From assembly GCA_030532385.1 (NCBI GenBank), contig JAUNLG010000005.1:1-64000 (forward strand): a stretch of 64,000 nt of DNA, written 5' to 3'. The translations under genes and the position numbers were made by a program. How positions within the stretch are numbered: position 1 is the stretch's first letter; each line of letters begins with the position of its first letter. The DNA is from Anaerococcus sp. GTDB lineage: Bacteria; Bacillota; Clostridia; Tissierellales; Peptoniphilaceae. This document shows, in pieces, positions 1 to 8,268 of this stretch. Under the pieces are notes generated by a model. The model ran no database searches and was not told where the DNA came from. It saw nothing but the letters and a program-made list of their open reading frames with translations.

Positions 1-212
1 GTACAAAAATTAATAGGTACTTTTTCTTGAAACTAGAAATTTGCTTTACTAATTAAAAAATATAAGCTAAGATAAATATAAACGCTTAAATTTAAACAAA
101 AATTTTATCTAGATAAGACTTTCTTATAAATAAACTTAGTTATTATTTATACGAGAGTATTTTTTTAATATGTGATAAAATTAACTTGTAGAAAAAATTT
201 AAAGGAGTTAAT

Positions 213-935
213 ATGAAATTAATAGTATGTGAAAATTACGATGAAATGAGTAGAAAAGCAGCTGATCTTGTAGCTGAGATTATTAAAGAAAACCCTAAGG
301 CAAAACTTGGACTTGCAACAGGTTCATCACCTGAGGGAATGTATGCTGAACTTGTTAATGATTATCAAGAAGGAAAGATTGATTTTGCTGAGGTTTCTTC
401 TATAAACTTAGATGAATATGTAGGCATTGACCCAGAAAATCCTCAATCTTACCAATACTTTATGAATTATCACTTATTTGATAAGGTAAATATTGATAAG
501 AATAATACAAATCTTCCTAAAGAATATGAAAATCTTAATGAAGCTACAGAAAAATATAACGACCTACTAGATAAGTTTGGCACAAGAGATCTACAAGTAC
601 TAGGTATTGGACCAAATGGCCACATTGCTTTCAATGAACCAGCAGATAAATTAAACATGCGTACATCTATCATAGATTTGAGTCCTGAAACAATAAAGGC
701 AAATTCTAGATTTTTTGATTCAGAAGAAGATGTTCCAAAACAAGCTTTATCTATGGGAATGGCTGATGCCTTTGATGCAAAGACCCTCCTAGTTCTTGCA
801 AGTGGTAAAGCAAAACATGAAGCTATCAATAAACTTGTGAGCACAGACAAGCTAGATCCACAATTTCCTGCTTCATTCTTAGCTCTACATAACAATTGTT
901 ATCTAATTGTTGATAAAGAAGCATATGAAGGATAA
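213..935 (+). CDS. nagB: Glucosamine-6-phosphate deaminase NagB
   Basis: Cytoplasmic aldose-ketose isomerase/deaminase that turns glucosamine-6-phosphate into fructose-6-phosphate and ammonia, feeding amino-sugar carbon into glycolysis. The 240-residue product has the usual length for Gram-positive NagB. NLDEYVG near residue 67 and GPNGHIAFNEP near residue 134 are the family's active-site segments; Asn in place of the E. coli Asp of NDGHIAF is, from memory, common in Gram-positive homologues. The start ATG follows AAAGGAG with good spacing. It is monocistronic here: a strong hairpin follows within 30 nt, and no nagA is seen in the window. About 200 nt upstream are very AT-rich with no convincing full promoter. 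Confidence 0.95.
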   Translation: MKLIVCENYDEMSRKAADLVAEIIKENPKAKLGLATGSSPEGMYAELVNDYQEGKIDFAEVSSINLDEYVGIDPENPQSYQYFMNYHLFDKVNIDKNNTNLPKEYENLNEATEKYNDLLDKFGTRDLQVLGIGPNGHIAFNEPADKLNMRTSIIDLSPETIKANSRFFDSEEDVPKQALSMGMADAFDAKTLLVLASGKAKHEAINKLVSTDKLDPQFPASFLALHNNCYLIVDKEAYEG

Positions 936-960
936 AAAACAGAAGTATATAAATTTTGAT

Positions 961-994
961 AAAAGGACTAGTTCTAATAAATGCTAGTCCTTTT
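961..994. terminator. Bidirectional terminator, nagB / tiny minus-strand unit
   Basis: An 11-bp perfect stem AAAAGGACTAG/CTAGTCCTTTT with a 12-nt loop. It has U-runs in both directions, so it can end nagB from the left and the short minus-strand transcript proposed at 961-1107 from the right. Confidence 0.85.
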
Positions 995-1007
995 ATCTTG
1001 CTTGTAT

Positions 1008-1040
1008 TCATAAGATAAATCTCTGAATTTTTTCTTTCAT
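1008..1040 (-). CDS. Tiny ORF (10 codons) with strong ribosome binding site
   Basis: The reading frame is MKEKIQRFIL then TGA. Its ATG at 1040 is preceded, 6 nt away, by AAGGAG (1047-1052). Upstream on the same strand are a near-consensus promoter and a palindrome (1063-1107); downstream is a strong hairpin (961-994). The whole unit is about 110 nt with nothing else to express. It could be a true micropeptide, a leader remnant of a lost gene, or a small RNA whose ORF is incidental. The overlapping frame that starts at its TGA runs through the terminator into nagB antisense and is not credited. No function is recognised. Confidence 0.35.
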   Translation of the reverse strand: MKEKIQRFIL

Positions 1041-1062
1041 ATTCCTCTCCTTGTGAAAACGT

Positions 1063-1107
1063 ATTATCATTTACTTATATGATAATCTATGTCTTTGCTA
1101 ACGTCAA
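1063..1107 (-). promoter_or_regulatory. Promoter with overlapping 8-bp inverted repeat
   Basis: Reading leftwards: TTGACG (1107-1102), a 17-nt spacer, TATCAT (1084-1079). Each hexamer differs from the sigma-A consensus at one base. An inverted repeat ATTATCAT-8 nt-ATGATAAT (1063-1070 and 1079-1086) covers the -10 and expected start site, the usual position of a repressor operator. The half sites resemble Fur/PerR-family halves but face the opposite way to the 7-1-7 arrangement. Confidence 0.5.
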
Positions 1108-1230
1108 CAAACAGCTAGATTTAGGGATTTTGTTCTTATTTTTCTAGTATTTTTATTTTTGTGATCTTTCACATAGAAAATAGAAAACACCCTCTTAACT
1201 TTTAGAAAAATTTAGGTATAGTAATTTTAG

Positions 1231-1244
1231 ACAATAGAAATTGT
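1231..1244 (+). promoter_or_regulatory. Short inverted repeat in the tpx leader
   Basis: ACAAT-AGAA-ATTGT is a perfect 5-bp inverted repeat between a TATAGT -10-like hexamer (1217-1222) and the tpx ribosome binding site. It could be a redox-regulator site, but in such AT-rich sequence chance is a serious alternative. Confidence 0.25.
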
Positions 1245-1259
1245 AAAGGAGTTTATGAT

Positions 1260-1760
1260 ATGAATATTACATTTGCTGGAAATGAAGTTACTCTTATAGG
1301 TCAACCTGTTAAGGTTGGAGATATGGCACCTGAGTTTAAGGCTACAGAAAATGACCTTTCTGAATTTAATTCTGAAAGCTTAAAGGGCAAGGTTGTTATC
1401 TACTCAGTTGCTCCATCTCTTGATACAGAAGTATGCGCCTTCCAAGCTAAAAGATTTAACAAAGAAGCCCTAGAACTTTCTGATGACATTGTTATCGTTC
1501 AAATTACTGAAGACCTTCCTTTTGCCCAAGCACGTTTTTGTGCAAATGAAGATATAGAGAATCTTCTTATGGTATCTGATTATAAGGAAAGAGAGTTTGG
1601 AGAAAAATACGGATTCTTGATCGATGAATTCAAACTTTTAGCTAGGGGTATTGTTGTAGTTGACAAAGAAGGCAAGATTTCATATGTTGAATATGTTCCT
1701 GAAGTAACTAATGAAGTAAACTTTGATAAGGCCCTAGAAGCTGTCAAAGAACTTATCTAA
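1260..1760 (+). CDS. tpx: Thiol peroxidase Tpx
   Basis: Atypical 2-Cys peroxiredoxin that reduces hydrogen peroxide and alkyl hydroperoxides in the cytoplasm, recycled by thioredoxin. The 166-residue protein carries the peroxidatic Cys59 in SLDTEVCAFQ and the resolving Cys94 in ARFCANEDIEN, the Tpx-subfamily pattern. Start ATG follows AAAGGAG (1246-1252). It stands alone between two terminators. For an anaerobe this is a plausible main peroxide defence; a short inverted repeat in the leader may be its control site. Identity is secure from the two cysteine motifs and the length. Confidence 0.95.
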   Translation: MNITFAGNEVTLIGQPVKVGDMAPEFKATENDLSEFNSESLKGKVVIYSVAPSLDTEVCAFQAKRFNKEALELSDDIVIVQITEDLPFAQARFCANEDIENLLMVSDYKEREFGEKYGFLIDEFKLLARGIVVVDKEGKISYVEYVPEVTNEVNFDKALEAVKELI

Positions 1761-1768
1761 TAAACTTA

Positions 1769-1806
1769 AAAAGAGCTTGGATTTTTATTCCAAAGCTCTT
1801 TTTTTG
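1769..1806. terminator. Bidirectional terminator, tpx / clcA
   Basis: Stem AAGAGCTTGG/CCAAAGCTCTT with one bulge, followed by T7 on the plus strand and U-rich on the minus strand. It serves convergent tpx and the chloride channel gene that ends at 1819. Confidence 0.85.
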
Positions 1807-1818
1807 TTAACTTTTTTC

Positions 1819-3132
1819 TTATCCTTTTCTCATTAGCTCATAAAGGTGGCTATAAAAGGGTTTTGATTTTAAAACTTCTGCTGTTCCATAGGCTATAAGG
1901 CTTACTATTGATAGACCTAGAAAATATGAGAAGACTCCCCCACTCATTTCAAATACCAAGATTATTCCTGTTATAGGAGCCCTTACTATGGCTGAAAAGT
2001 GACCTGCCATGGCAAGTAGGGCAAAGTAAAGGATATAGGATGGATCTATTAGATTGATATTGACTAGAAAAGTTGCAAAAATATTTCCCAATAATGACCC
2101 AATCACCAAAAGTGGCACCAAACTTCCTCCTGGTATAGAATTTCCAAAGGCAAGGGCTAATAATAGGATTTTTGCAAAGTATAAGAATACTAGCCTAGAA
2201 AGATCACTCTTTTCCCCCAAAGGAAGAAAAATAAAGCCTTCTCCTGCTGAGAAAAGTTCTATATTATATAATAGAACTATTGCTGTAATGATAAAGGGAA
2301 GAAGGTATTTTATATAAGGATTTATCTTTATCTTTGCAAAAAATCCCTTAGATCCAATAACTATTTTATTAAAAAATACTCCCGATAGACCGCATACTAT
2401 CCCCAACAAAAATATATAGAAAATCATAGAAAAATCTGCTTGCTTTATTATAGGAAGGTTCATTAGGGCAGGGTTGTTTCCAAAAATTAAATCTGATATT
2501 ATAACTGCTGAAAATATACTAATTCCTGCTGATAAAAAGACCTTTCTATTTGTCCTTTGAAATATCTCTTCTATAGTAAAAAGTAGGCCTGTGATGGGCG
2601 CATTAAAGGCTACAGCTATGCCTGCCCCTGCAGCAGATCCTATATAATAGGTCCTATCATCTTTTGATTTTAAAAGCTTATGGGTTATATCTCCAACAAG
2701 CCCTCCTATTTGGACAGATGGCCCTTCTCTTCCTAGGGTAAGTCCTGACCCTATGGCAAGGACACTAGTTACAAACTTAGCTAGCAAGGTCCTTGGTGAA
2801 TCAACCTTAAATTTTCCATCAAGCATTCCATAGATTATTGGAATACCTGACCCATTTATCATAGGATTCTTTTTACTTAGATAATATATTAAGCTTGCAA
2901 TTAAAATAAATATAAGTATTACTAGAAGCGATAGTTTTATATCACCCCTAGCCTTTAAAAATAAGTCCTCAATCCTAGCTGCCACTAAGCCAATGGCTTT
3001 TTTGAAGCTTGCAACTATTACTCCTGTACTAAGTCCTACTATGATAAAGGAGATAAGTCTTATAATAGACTCTTTTGGCCAAGGTTTTTCTCGTCTTTTA
3101 ATTCTCATTGTTCTTTTATTCTTCACTTTCAT
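1819..3132 (-). CDS. clcA: ClC-family chloride/proton exchanger
   Basis: Inner-membrane ClC protein of 437 residues, about the length of bacterial ClcA without C-terminal CBS domains. The anion-path motifs are visible: GSGIP (residues 94-98), GREGP (134-138, with the gating glutamate Glu136) and GGSLVP nearer the C-terminus. A paired glutamate in FTIEEI (188-189) matches the internal proton glutamate of exchangers, so H+/Cl- antiport is more likely than a channel. The GREGP signature argues against the fluoride-specific CLC-F branch. The N-terminus is basic (KNKRTMRIKRREK). It has its own promoter and diverges from the OPT gene. ClcA-type exchangers often support acid tolerance, which is an inference here. 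Confidence 0.93.
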   Translation of the reverse strand: MKVKNKRTMRIKRREKPWPKESIIRLISFIIVGLSTGVIVASFKKAIGLVAARIEDLFLKARGDIKLSLLVILIFILIASLIYYLSKKNPMINGSGIPIIYGMLDGKFKVDSPRTLLAKFVTSVLAIGSGLTLGREGPSVQIGGLVGDITHKLLKSKDDRTYYIGSAAGAGIAVAFNAPITGLLFTIEEIFQRTNRKVFLSAGISIFSAVIISDLIFGNNPALMNLPIIKQADFSMIFYIFLLGIVCGLSGVFFNKIVIGSKGFFAKIKINPYIKYLLPFIITAIVLLYNIELFSAGEGFIFLPLGEKSDLSRLVFLYFAKILLLALAFGNSIPGGSLVPLLVIGSLLGNIFATFLVNINLIDPSYILYFALLAMAGHFSAIVRAPITGIILVFEMSGGVFSYFLGLSIVSLIAYGTAEVLKSKPFYSHLYELMRKG

Positions 3133-3148
3133 TTAACCTCCTCTTATA

Positions 3149-3177
3149 ATTATAGCAAAACTTCTATAATGTGTTAA
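3149..3177 (-). promoter_or_regulatory. Promoter of clcA
   Basis: TTAACA (3177-3172), 17-nt spacer, TATAAT (3154-3149), reading leftwards into clcA. Confidence 0.6.
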
Positions 3178-3216
3178 TTAATCTATAAATTTTTCTATAA
3201 TTTTCCACTTTTATAT

Positions 3217-3245
3217 TTGTAAAACACTTAATTTTACCATATAAT
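3217..3245 (+). promoter_or_regulatory. Promoter of the OPT transporter operon
   Basis: TTGTAA (3217-3222), 17-nt spacer, perfect TATAAT (3240-3245), about 40 nt before the start codon at 3289. Confidence 0.65.
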
Positions 3246-3288
3246 CATACCATGGCTATGAATTTAGCATATATAGAAAGGAATTATT

Positions 3289-5187
3289 ATGAAAAATAAA
3301 AGAGACACAGTAGTGCCAAACAACAAGGGGGACCTTAGAGAATTTACCCCTCTTGCTATTATTCTTGGTATTTTACTTGCTATCCTTTTTGGTGCCGCAA
3401 ACGCCTATCTTGGACTACGTGTAGGTCTTACAATCTCTGCTTCAATACCTGCTGCAGTTATCTCAATGGGTATTGTAAGAATTGTTTTAAAGAGAGATTC
3501 TATCCTAGAAAATAATATTGTTCAAACCATAGGTTCAGCCGGCGAATCCCTAGCAGCAGGTGCTATTTTTACCCTACCTGCAGCTTTTTTGTGGGAAAGC
3601 GAGTGGAATCAACCAGGTCAAATCTCATTTGTAAATATATTTTTACTAACATTAATTGGAGGAATCCTTGGAGTAGTATTTATGATTCCTCTAAGGCGTG
3701 CCCTAATTGTTAAGGAAGATGGAGTTCTCCCTTATCCAGAGGGAACTGCCTGTGCTGAGGTATTAATCTCGGGAGAAGAAGGAGGAGCCAAGGCTTCTAC
3801 AGTTTTTAAGGCCCTTGGTCTTTCTGCCCTTTATAAGTTTTTATCAAATGGTCTAAAGATTTTCCCTGAAGGCATATCCTTTGATATAAATACCAAGGTC
3901 TTTGGTGGAACAGCCTTTGGTATGGATGCCCTACCAGCTCTTATGGGTGTAGGCTATATAGTTGGACCAAAGATATCTGCCTTTATGCTATCTGGTGGAG
4001 TCCTAGCTTGGTTTGTCCTTATGCCACTTTTAAGCATGGTAGGAGGTCCAGAATTTGCAGGTTTAAGTCCTGATGAAATTTGGGGATCTTATATTAGGTA
4101 TATAGGAGCAGGTGCAGTTGCAGCTGGTGGTATCCTATCACTAATCAAATCCCTACCAATGATCATCTCTTCCTTTAAGGAATCAATGATTTCCCTAAAG
4201 AATAAGGAGAAGACCCAAAGTACAGATAGGCTTGATACAGATATTTCATCAAAATTATCCATAGTTTTGATAGCCATAGCAGTTATTCTAATCTTCCTTC
4301 TACCATCTGTTCCTGTAGGAATAATAGGAGCCTTAATGATAATTATTTTCGGTTTCTTCTTTGCTACAGTTTCAAGTAGGATGGTTGGTATTATTGGATC
4401 AAGTAATAACCCTGTAAGTGGAATGGCCATAGCAACTCTTCTTATATCAACCCTAATCCTAAGGGCAAGTGGAAATGTTGGCCATAAGGGAATGCTTGCT
4501 GCAATCTCTATAGGTACAATAATTTGTATAATCGCAGCTATAGCTGGAGATGCATCCCAAGATTTAAAAACTGGCTTTATAGTAGGATCAACTCCAAAGC
4601 TCCAACAATTAGGAGAACTAATTGGTGTATCAGTATCCGCCCTTGTAATAGGTGGAGTTTTATGGCTACTTAATACTACCTGGGGCTTTGGAGGAGCAGA
4701 ACTTCCAGCACCCCAAGCTACCTTGATGAAACTTATAGTTGAAGGAGTTATGGAGGGAAACCTTCCTTGGAACCTTGTAATCATAGGAATATTTATAGCA
4801 GTTATGGCAGAACTTGTAGGAGTATCTGTCCTACCTTTTGCCATCGGTCTTTACCTACCTTTATCAACTTCAACAGGAATTATGGTTGGTGGTATCGTAA
4901 GACTTGTAGTTGATAAGATTAAAAATAAGTCAAAAGAAGAAAAAGAAGCGGCTACAACTTCAGGTACCCTTTATTCTGCAGGCCTTATAGCAGGTGAAGG
5001 ACTGATGGGAATAATCCTTGCAGTATTTGCCCTAATACCAATAGGTGGATCAAGTCTGGCTGAAAAAATCAACCTAGCAGGATCTACACCACTAACTCAA
5101 AACGCAACTATCATAGTTTATGCACTACTTGCCCTAAATCTTCTAAGAAAAATCTTTAAGAACTTTAAAAAGAGTAGAAATAAATAG
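3289..5187 (+). CDS. OPT-family oligopeptide transporter
   Basis: Polytopic membrane protein of 632 residues with the OPT superfamily pattern: FGAANAYLGLRVGLTISASIP near the N-terminus, VLPYPEGTACAEVL around residue 146, GSSNNPVSGM around 364, GDASQDLKTGF around 423 and VGVSVLPFAIGLYLP around 504. These match the bacterial branch annotated as oligopeptide transporters, which take up short peptides, or metal chelates in some relatives, with protons. The substrate cannot be read from sequence. Its stop codon abuts the ATG of a PqqD-fold protein, so the two are translationally coupled. Start ATG follows AAAGGAATT. It has its own promoter at 3217-3245. Confidence 0.93.
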   Translation: MKNKRDTVVPNNKGDLREFTPLAIILGILLAILFGAANAYLGLRVGLTISASIPAAVISMGIVRIVLKRDSILENNIVQTIGSAGESLAAGAIFTLPAAFLWESEWNQPGQISFVNIFLLTLIGGILGVVFMIPLRRALIVKEDGVLPYPEGTACAEVLISGEEGGAKASTVFKALGLSALYKFLSNGLKIFPEGISFDINTKVFGGTAFGMDALPALMGVGYIVGPKISAFMLSGGVLAWFVLMPLLSMVGGPEFAGLSPDEIWGSYIRYIGAGAVAAGGILSLIKSLPMIISSFKESMISLKNKEKTQSTDRLDTDISSKLSIVLIAIAVILIFLLPSVPVGIIGALMIIIFGFFFATVSSRMVGIIGSSNNPVSGMAIATLLISTLILRASGNVGHKGMLAAISIGTIICIIAAIAGDASQDLKTGFIVGSTPKLQQLGELIGVSVSALVIGGVLWLLNTTWGFGGAELPAPQATLMKLIVEGVMEGNLPWNLVIIGIFIAVMAELVGVSVLPFAIGLYLPLSTSTGIMVGGIVRLVVDKIKNKSKEEKEAATTSGTLYSAGLIAGEGLMGIILAVFALIPIGGSSLAEKINLAGSTPLTQNATIIVYALLALNLLRKIFKNFKKSRNK

Positions 5188-5523
5188 ATGGACTTTGAAA
5201 TAAAGCAAATCCCAGTAAGAACCACCGAGTCTTACTTCGATCAAAAAGAAAAGATCTATGTATTAAAGATGTACCATAAGGGGCTAAACCACAAAATAGC
5301 CCAAAAATTCTTCCACAAACCAAAAGTTTCCAATATCAAGCTTGATGACTTGGGAAGTTTGGTTTGGGAAAATATCGATGGAAAAAATACTATCGAGGAT
5401 ATAGCAGCAATCATTGACAAAAAATACGGGGCTGCTGCTGACCCCCTCTATAAAAGACTCTTTAAGTACCTGATCTTATTAGAAAAGAATAAATTCATAG
5501 TAATAAAAAAGCAGGACTCATAA
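5188..5523 (+). CDS. PqqD-fold protein coupled to the OPT transporter
   Basis: A 111-residue protein with an unusual charged N-terminal half (residues 1-55, rich in Lys/Tyr/His) followed by a region that reads as a PqqD-type winged-helix domain: LDDLGSLVWENIDGKNTIEDIAAIIDKKYG around residues 55-85 and a closing helix RLFKYLILLEKNKFI. PqqD-fold domains bind and present peptides to modifying enzymes in PQQ and other ribosomal-peptide pathways. No radical-SAM enzyme, protease or precursor peptide is seen nearby. The start codon immediately follows the OPT stop (TAG-ATG) with only a weak ribosome binding site, implying coupled translation. A role in binding peptides at the OPT transporter is speculation from this linkage. 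Confidence 0.7.
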   Translation: MDFEIKQIPVRTTESYFDQKEKIYVLKMYHKGLNHKIAQKFFHKPKVSNIKLDDLGSLVWENIDGKNTIEDIAAIIDKKYGAAADPLYKRLFKYLILLEKNKFIVIKKQDS

Positions 5524-5533
5524 TCCTGCTTTT
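5507..5533. terminator. Bidirectional terminator overlapping the PqqD-like stop codon
   Basis: Ten-bp perfect stem AAAAGCAGGA/TCCTGCTTTT with a 7-nt loop that contains the TAA stop at 5521-5523. It separates convergent operons ending at 5523 and 5544. Confidence 0.85.
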
Positions 5534-5543
5534 AGTCTGCCTT

Positions 5544-6173
5544 TTACCTTATTTGTTTTAGCTTGCCATCTTCCATATAGAAAACCTCATCACAAAGATC
5601 ATCTATAATTTCCTTCTCATGGCTAGATATAAGGATGGTCTTAGACCTTTCTTTCTCTTCTTTTATTATTTCAATAAGAGCCTTGACACCTTTCTTATCT
5701 AAAGCTATGGTTGGCTCATCAAAGATTAAAATTTTTGGATCTTCCAAGATTACATTGGCAAGGCCTAGCCTTTGCTTCATACCCAAGGAATAGGTCTTGT
5801 AGGCCTTATCTTTAGCCTCATAAAGGCCAACTTTTTTAAGGAGTTTATTTATCCTATCAGGGCCAACCAGCCTTCTAATAGAAGCAATCATGGCTAGGTT
5901 ATCAAAACCAGATAAATCTTCTATAAAAGAAGGATTTTCCAATAACAAACCTATGTCCCTATAGATATGGTCTCCATCAACCATAACTTCATCTACTTGA
6001 ACACTTCCTTGGTCTAGTCCGATAAAACCACAGATAGCCCTAAAGAGCATGGTTTTACCAGATCCGTTTTCTCCTTCAAACCCATAGACCTTATCATCCT
6101 CTAACCTAAGATTTATATCATCAAGAATAACTTTGCCACCAATAGTCTTTCTTGCATTTTTTATCTCAATCAT
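5544..6173 (-). CDS. ABC transporter ATP-binding protein
   Basis: Short single-domain ATPase (209 residues) with Walker A GENGSGKT near residue 35, signature YSLGMKQRLGLA near 127, Walker B ILIFDEP near 148 and an H-loop in ILISSHEKE near 184. It is the last gene of a leftward cassette and overlaps the upstream permease by 4 nt (ATGA). The layout with two ABC-2-like permeases recalls bacteriocin-immunity or drug-export ABC systems, where the ATPase powers export or extraction of a membrane-active compound. Substrate unknown. A terminator follows directly. Confidence 0.88.
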   Translation of the reverse strand: MIEIKNARKTIGGKVILDDINLRLEDDKVYGFEGENGSGKTMLFRAICGFIGLDQGSVQVDEVMVDGDHIYRDIGLLLENPSFIEDLSGFDNLAMIASIRRLVGPDRINKLLKKVGLYEAKDKAYKTYSLGMKQRLGLANVILEDPKILIFDEPTIALDKKGVKALIEIIKEEKERSKTILISSHEKEIIDDLCDEVFYMEDGKLKQIR

Positions 6174-6913
6174 CTCTTCCTCCCATAATAATCATAGCGC
6201 CTTGGTAACTTGTAGGCTAAGAGCAAAAATATAATCATATAGATAACAAGTACTCTTGTATTTAAGCCTAGACTAAAAAATCCCCCATAAAAATCTTGTT
6301 TCATAACTAAAGACCCCTGGCCAAGGATTAGGGGAAAGTTGGTCACCATGGCCAAAACTAAATTTGCCATAAAGATAGAAAGAGCAAGCCTTAAGCCCAA
6401 AAATAAACTAATAAGGAGGGTGAAATTTGTAAAAAGTACATTTTCTAGACTATAAAAAATTCCAACCCTAATGAAGCCTCGCATAAGCCTTCCATCACTT
6501 TCTCCCAAAAGACTTACAAAAAGGTTTAAACTTGCAAAAAAGAAAAATCCTATGACTAAGTTTATTACTAAAGAAGCGAAAAACTTATTAGCAAGGTACA
6601 ATCTTTTTGATGGGAATTTCCCTATTAAATATGAACCAAAGTTTATATTATCCCTATAAAAAATCTCACTTAGAGCAAAAACTGGCAGAAAATGAATCAC
6701 TATAAAAGAAATAGGAAAGGTAAAGTCCCTAAAGTCTATAATATTTCCACTATCCCTAAATACTGCCTCAATCATTGTGCTAAGAGGACCTTGTCCGTTA
6801 GGATTATTGCCTATAGATAAAAGAATAATTAAGGCCAGGTAAATCCCTAGTAAGGCCAGGTACTTTTTCCCCCTAATAAAAACTAGATTAATATCTCGTT
6901 CCAAGGCTCTCAT
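6170..6913 (-). CDS. ABC-type permease subunit, unassigned family
   Basis: Membrane protein of 247 residues with about six hydrophobic segments, starting with LALLGIYLALIILLSIG near residue 20. The composition and position between another permease and an ATPase suggest an ABC-2-type transmembrane subunit of the kind found in bacteriocin-immunity systems. It overlaps both neighbours by 4 nt, so stoichiometric translation is likely. No family motif is recognised with certainty. Confidence 0.6.
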   Translation of the reverse strand: MRALERDINLVFIRGKKYLALLGIYLALIILLSIGNNPNGQGPLSTMIEAVFRDSGNIIDFRDFTFPISFIVIHFLPVFALSEIFYRDNINFGSYLIGKFPSKRLYLANKFFASLVINLVIGFFFFASLNLFVSLLGESDGRLMRGFIRVGIFYSLENVLFTNFTLLISLFLGLRLALSIFMANLVLAMVTNFPLILGQGSLVMKQDFYGGFFSLGLNTRVLVIYMIIFLLLAYKLPRRYDYYGRKR

Positions 6914-7716
6914 ACATCTATCCTATCTTTTTTTATTATAAAAAAGTACCCTAGTGAAATTAGAAAGAGTATAAGTGGATAGATGAAGCTTGTAAGTCCA
7001 ACATTTGGCAAAAATCCATGAAGAAGGGTTGTTAAGGCTTTAAAATGAGAAAAAAAACCAGAATAGTTACTTGTTAGGGATACTATTAATTCAATAATAA
7101 TATCCACCAAGAAAACTCCTCCCAGCCCAACAAACTTAGATTTAAATATATCATTCAAAACCATAGCGAACGAAGCCATAATTCCTCCGACCATAAATAT
7201 TCTTAATAATGTCAATATATAAAAAATTATAGGGTGGTCTACTATTAAATCTATCAAAAAGAAATCATTGATTAAGGTATTATTAAAATAGGTTAAATCA
7301 TAAGTTGGCCTAATTAATAGCCAAATCAGCAAATTTATAAGAATAGTTAGAGCGACAAAGGCCCCTCCATAGATAAAATTCATTACAAATCTATTTCTAA
7401 GATACTTTTTCCTAGAAGTCTTTAATAAATAAGTTCCTATGATTCCTGTTTGCCTATCTTCTATCATACTATCAGCCATGGGTAGGGCTGCGATAATAAA
7501 TGATAAGAAAATATACATAACAAATCCCTTCCCCAAAGAACCGTTTCCTAAAATATTTTCAGTATAGGCAGATTGAAGAATTAATTGGTCTTCTACTATA
7601 GGAAACATAGCCCTTGGGTATAAGTCTAAAATATTAATAGCAATAATAATTAGCCCAATCAAAAATATTCTTTTTCTTTTAAAGACCCTATAAAAACTTT
7701 CCCTAATCATACACAT
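6910..7716 (-). CDS. ABC-type permease subunit, second copy
   Basis: Membrane protein of 268 residues with hydrophobic segments near residues 17-33, 65-82, 115-133, 160-180, 195-215 and 240-260. The segment MADSMIEDRQTGIIGTYLL after the second helix resembles the cytoplasmic loop of ABC-2 permeases (active export subunits with E-x-x-x-G-T/I motifs). It overlaps the upstream anchored protein gene by 14 nt and the downstream permease by 4 nt. Probably pairs with it as a heterodimeric channel; this is inferred from gene order. Confidence 0.62.
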   Translation of the reverse strand: MCMIRESFYRVFKRKRIFLIGLIIIAINILDLYPRAMFPIVEDQLILQSAYTENILGNGSLGKGFVMYIFLSFIIAALPMADSMIEDRQTGIIGTYLLKTSRKKYLRNRFVMNFIYGGAFVALTILINLLIWLLIRPTYDLTYFNNTLINDFFLIDLIVDHPIIFYILTLLRIFMVGGIMASFAMVLNDIFKSKFVGLGGVFLVDIIIELIVSLTSNYSGFFSHFKALTTLLHGFLPNVGLTSFIYPLILFLISLGYFFIIKKDRIDV

Positions 7717-8245
7717 CTCCTAGGTCTATTTGCTCATAGTACAAAAATCCATCATCAAATTTTTGCTCATAAGTATCCTCATACAAGCTAGGATTTATTA
7801 GCAAAAGATTCTTATAAGCACCCTCTTCTTCTAGTAAGTAGTAGATTTTGAAGGGTTTTTCTTCGTTCTTACCAACATCTAGATCATCCATCCTATAAGA
7901 AGGATCATAAATCTCACCTACCCCCTCTATTTCAATAATATTTTGTCCCACAGATGAAGATAAGTTTTGATAAAAATGTGGTATAAGTCCATCCTTAGCT
8001 AGGTTAACTTTTTTATCCTTACTTTTTATCGAATAATCAACTGCAAGATAACTCTCACCACCAACCTTTTCAATTCTTCTACCTGTAACCTTCAAGCATC
8101 CAATCCCTAGGTCAATATCTTCATTAATTTGATAAGTTTTAAAATCTGCCCTTGAAGGATAAGATGAATTTATTCTAACAAATAAAAAAACATATCCTAA
8201 AAGCAAGGCTAGCCCCACGACTAGCCCAATAGTTTTTTTCTTCAT
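7703..8245 (-). CDS. Membrane-anchored extracytoplasmic protein of the ABC cassette
   Basis: A 180-residue protein with an N-terminal hydrophobic helix (residues 5-26) lacking a lipobox, then a soluble, acidic, beta-rich looking domain (residues 35-180). The hydrophobic segment probably acts as an uncleaved anchor with the rest outside the cell. No family is recognised. It lies between the cassette lipoprotein (23 nt upstream) and the first permease (14-nt overlap), so it is presumably an accessory subunit of the transporter. Confidence 0.55.
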   Translation of the reverse strand: MKKKTIGLVVGLALLLGYVFLFVRINSSYPSRADFKTYQINEDIDLGIGCLKVTGRRIEKVGGESYLAVDYSIKSKDKKVNLAKDGLIPHFYQNLSSSVGQNIIEIEGVGEIYDPSYRMDDLDVGKNEEKPFKIYYLLEEEGAYKNLLLINPSLYEDTYEQKFDDGFLYYEQIDLGDVYD

Positions 8246-8268
8246 ATGTCACTCCCTTGATATAATTA

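Noticed and set aside
826..1011. 61-residue minus-strand ORF starting at the tiny ORF stop codon
   Set aside because: It runs through a strong terminator and into nagB antisense; the short upstream ORF has the ribosome binding site instead.
4089..4844. 251-residue minus-strand ORF
   Set aside because: Antisense shadow of the OPT transporter; Ile/Pro/Thr-rich composition without family motifs.
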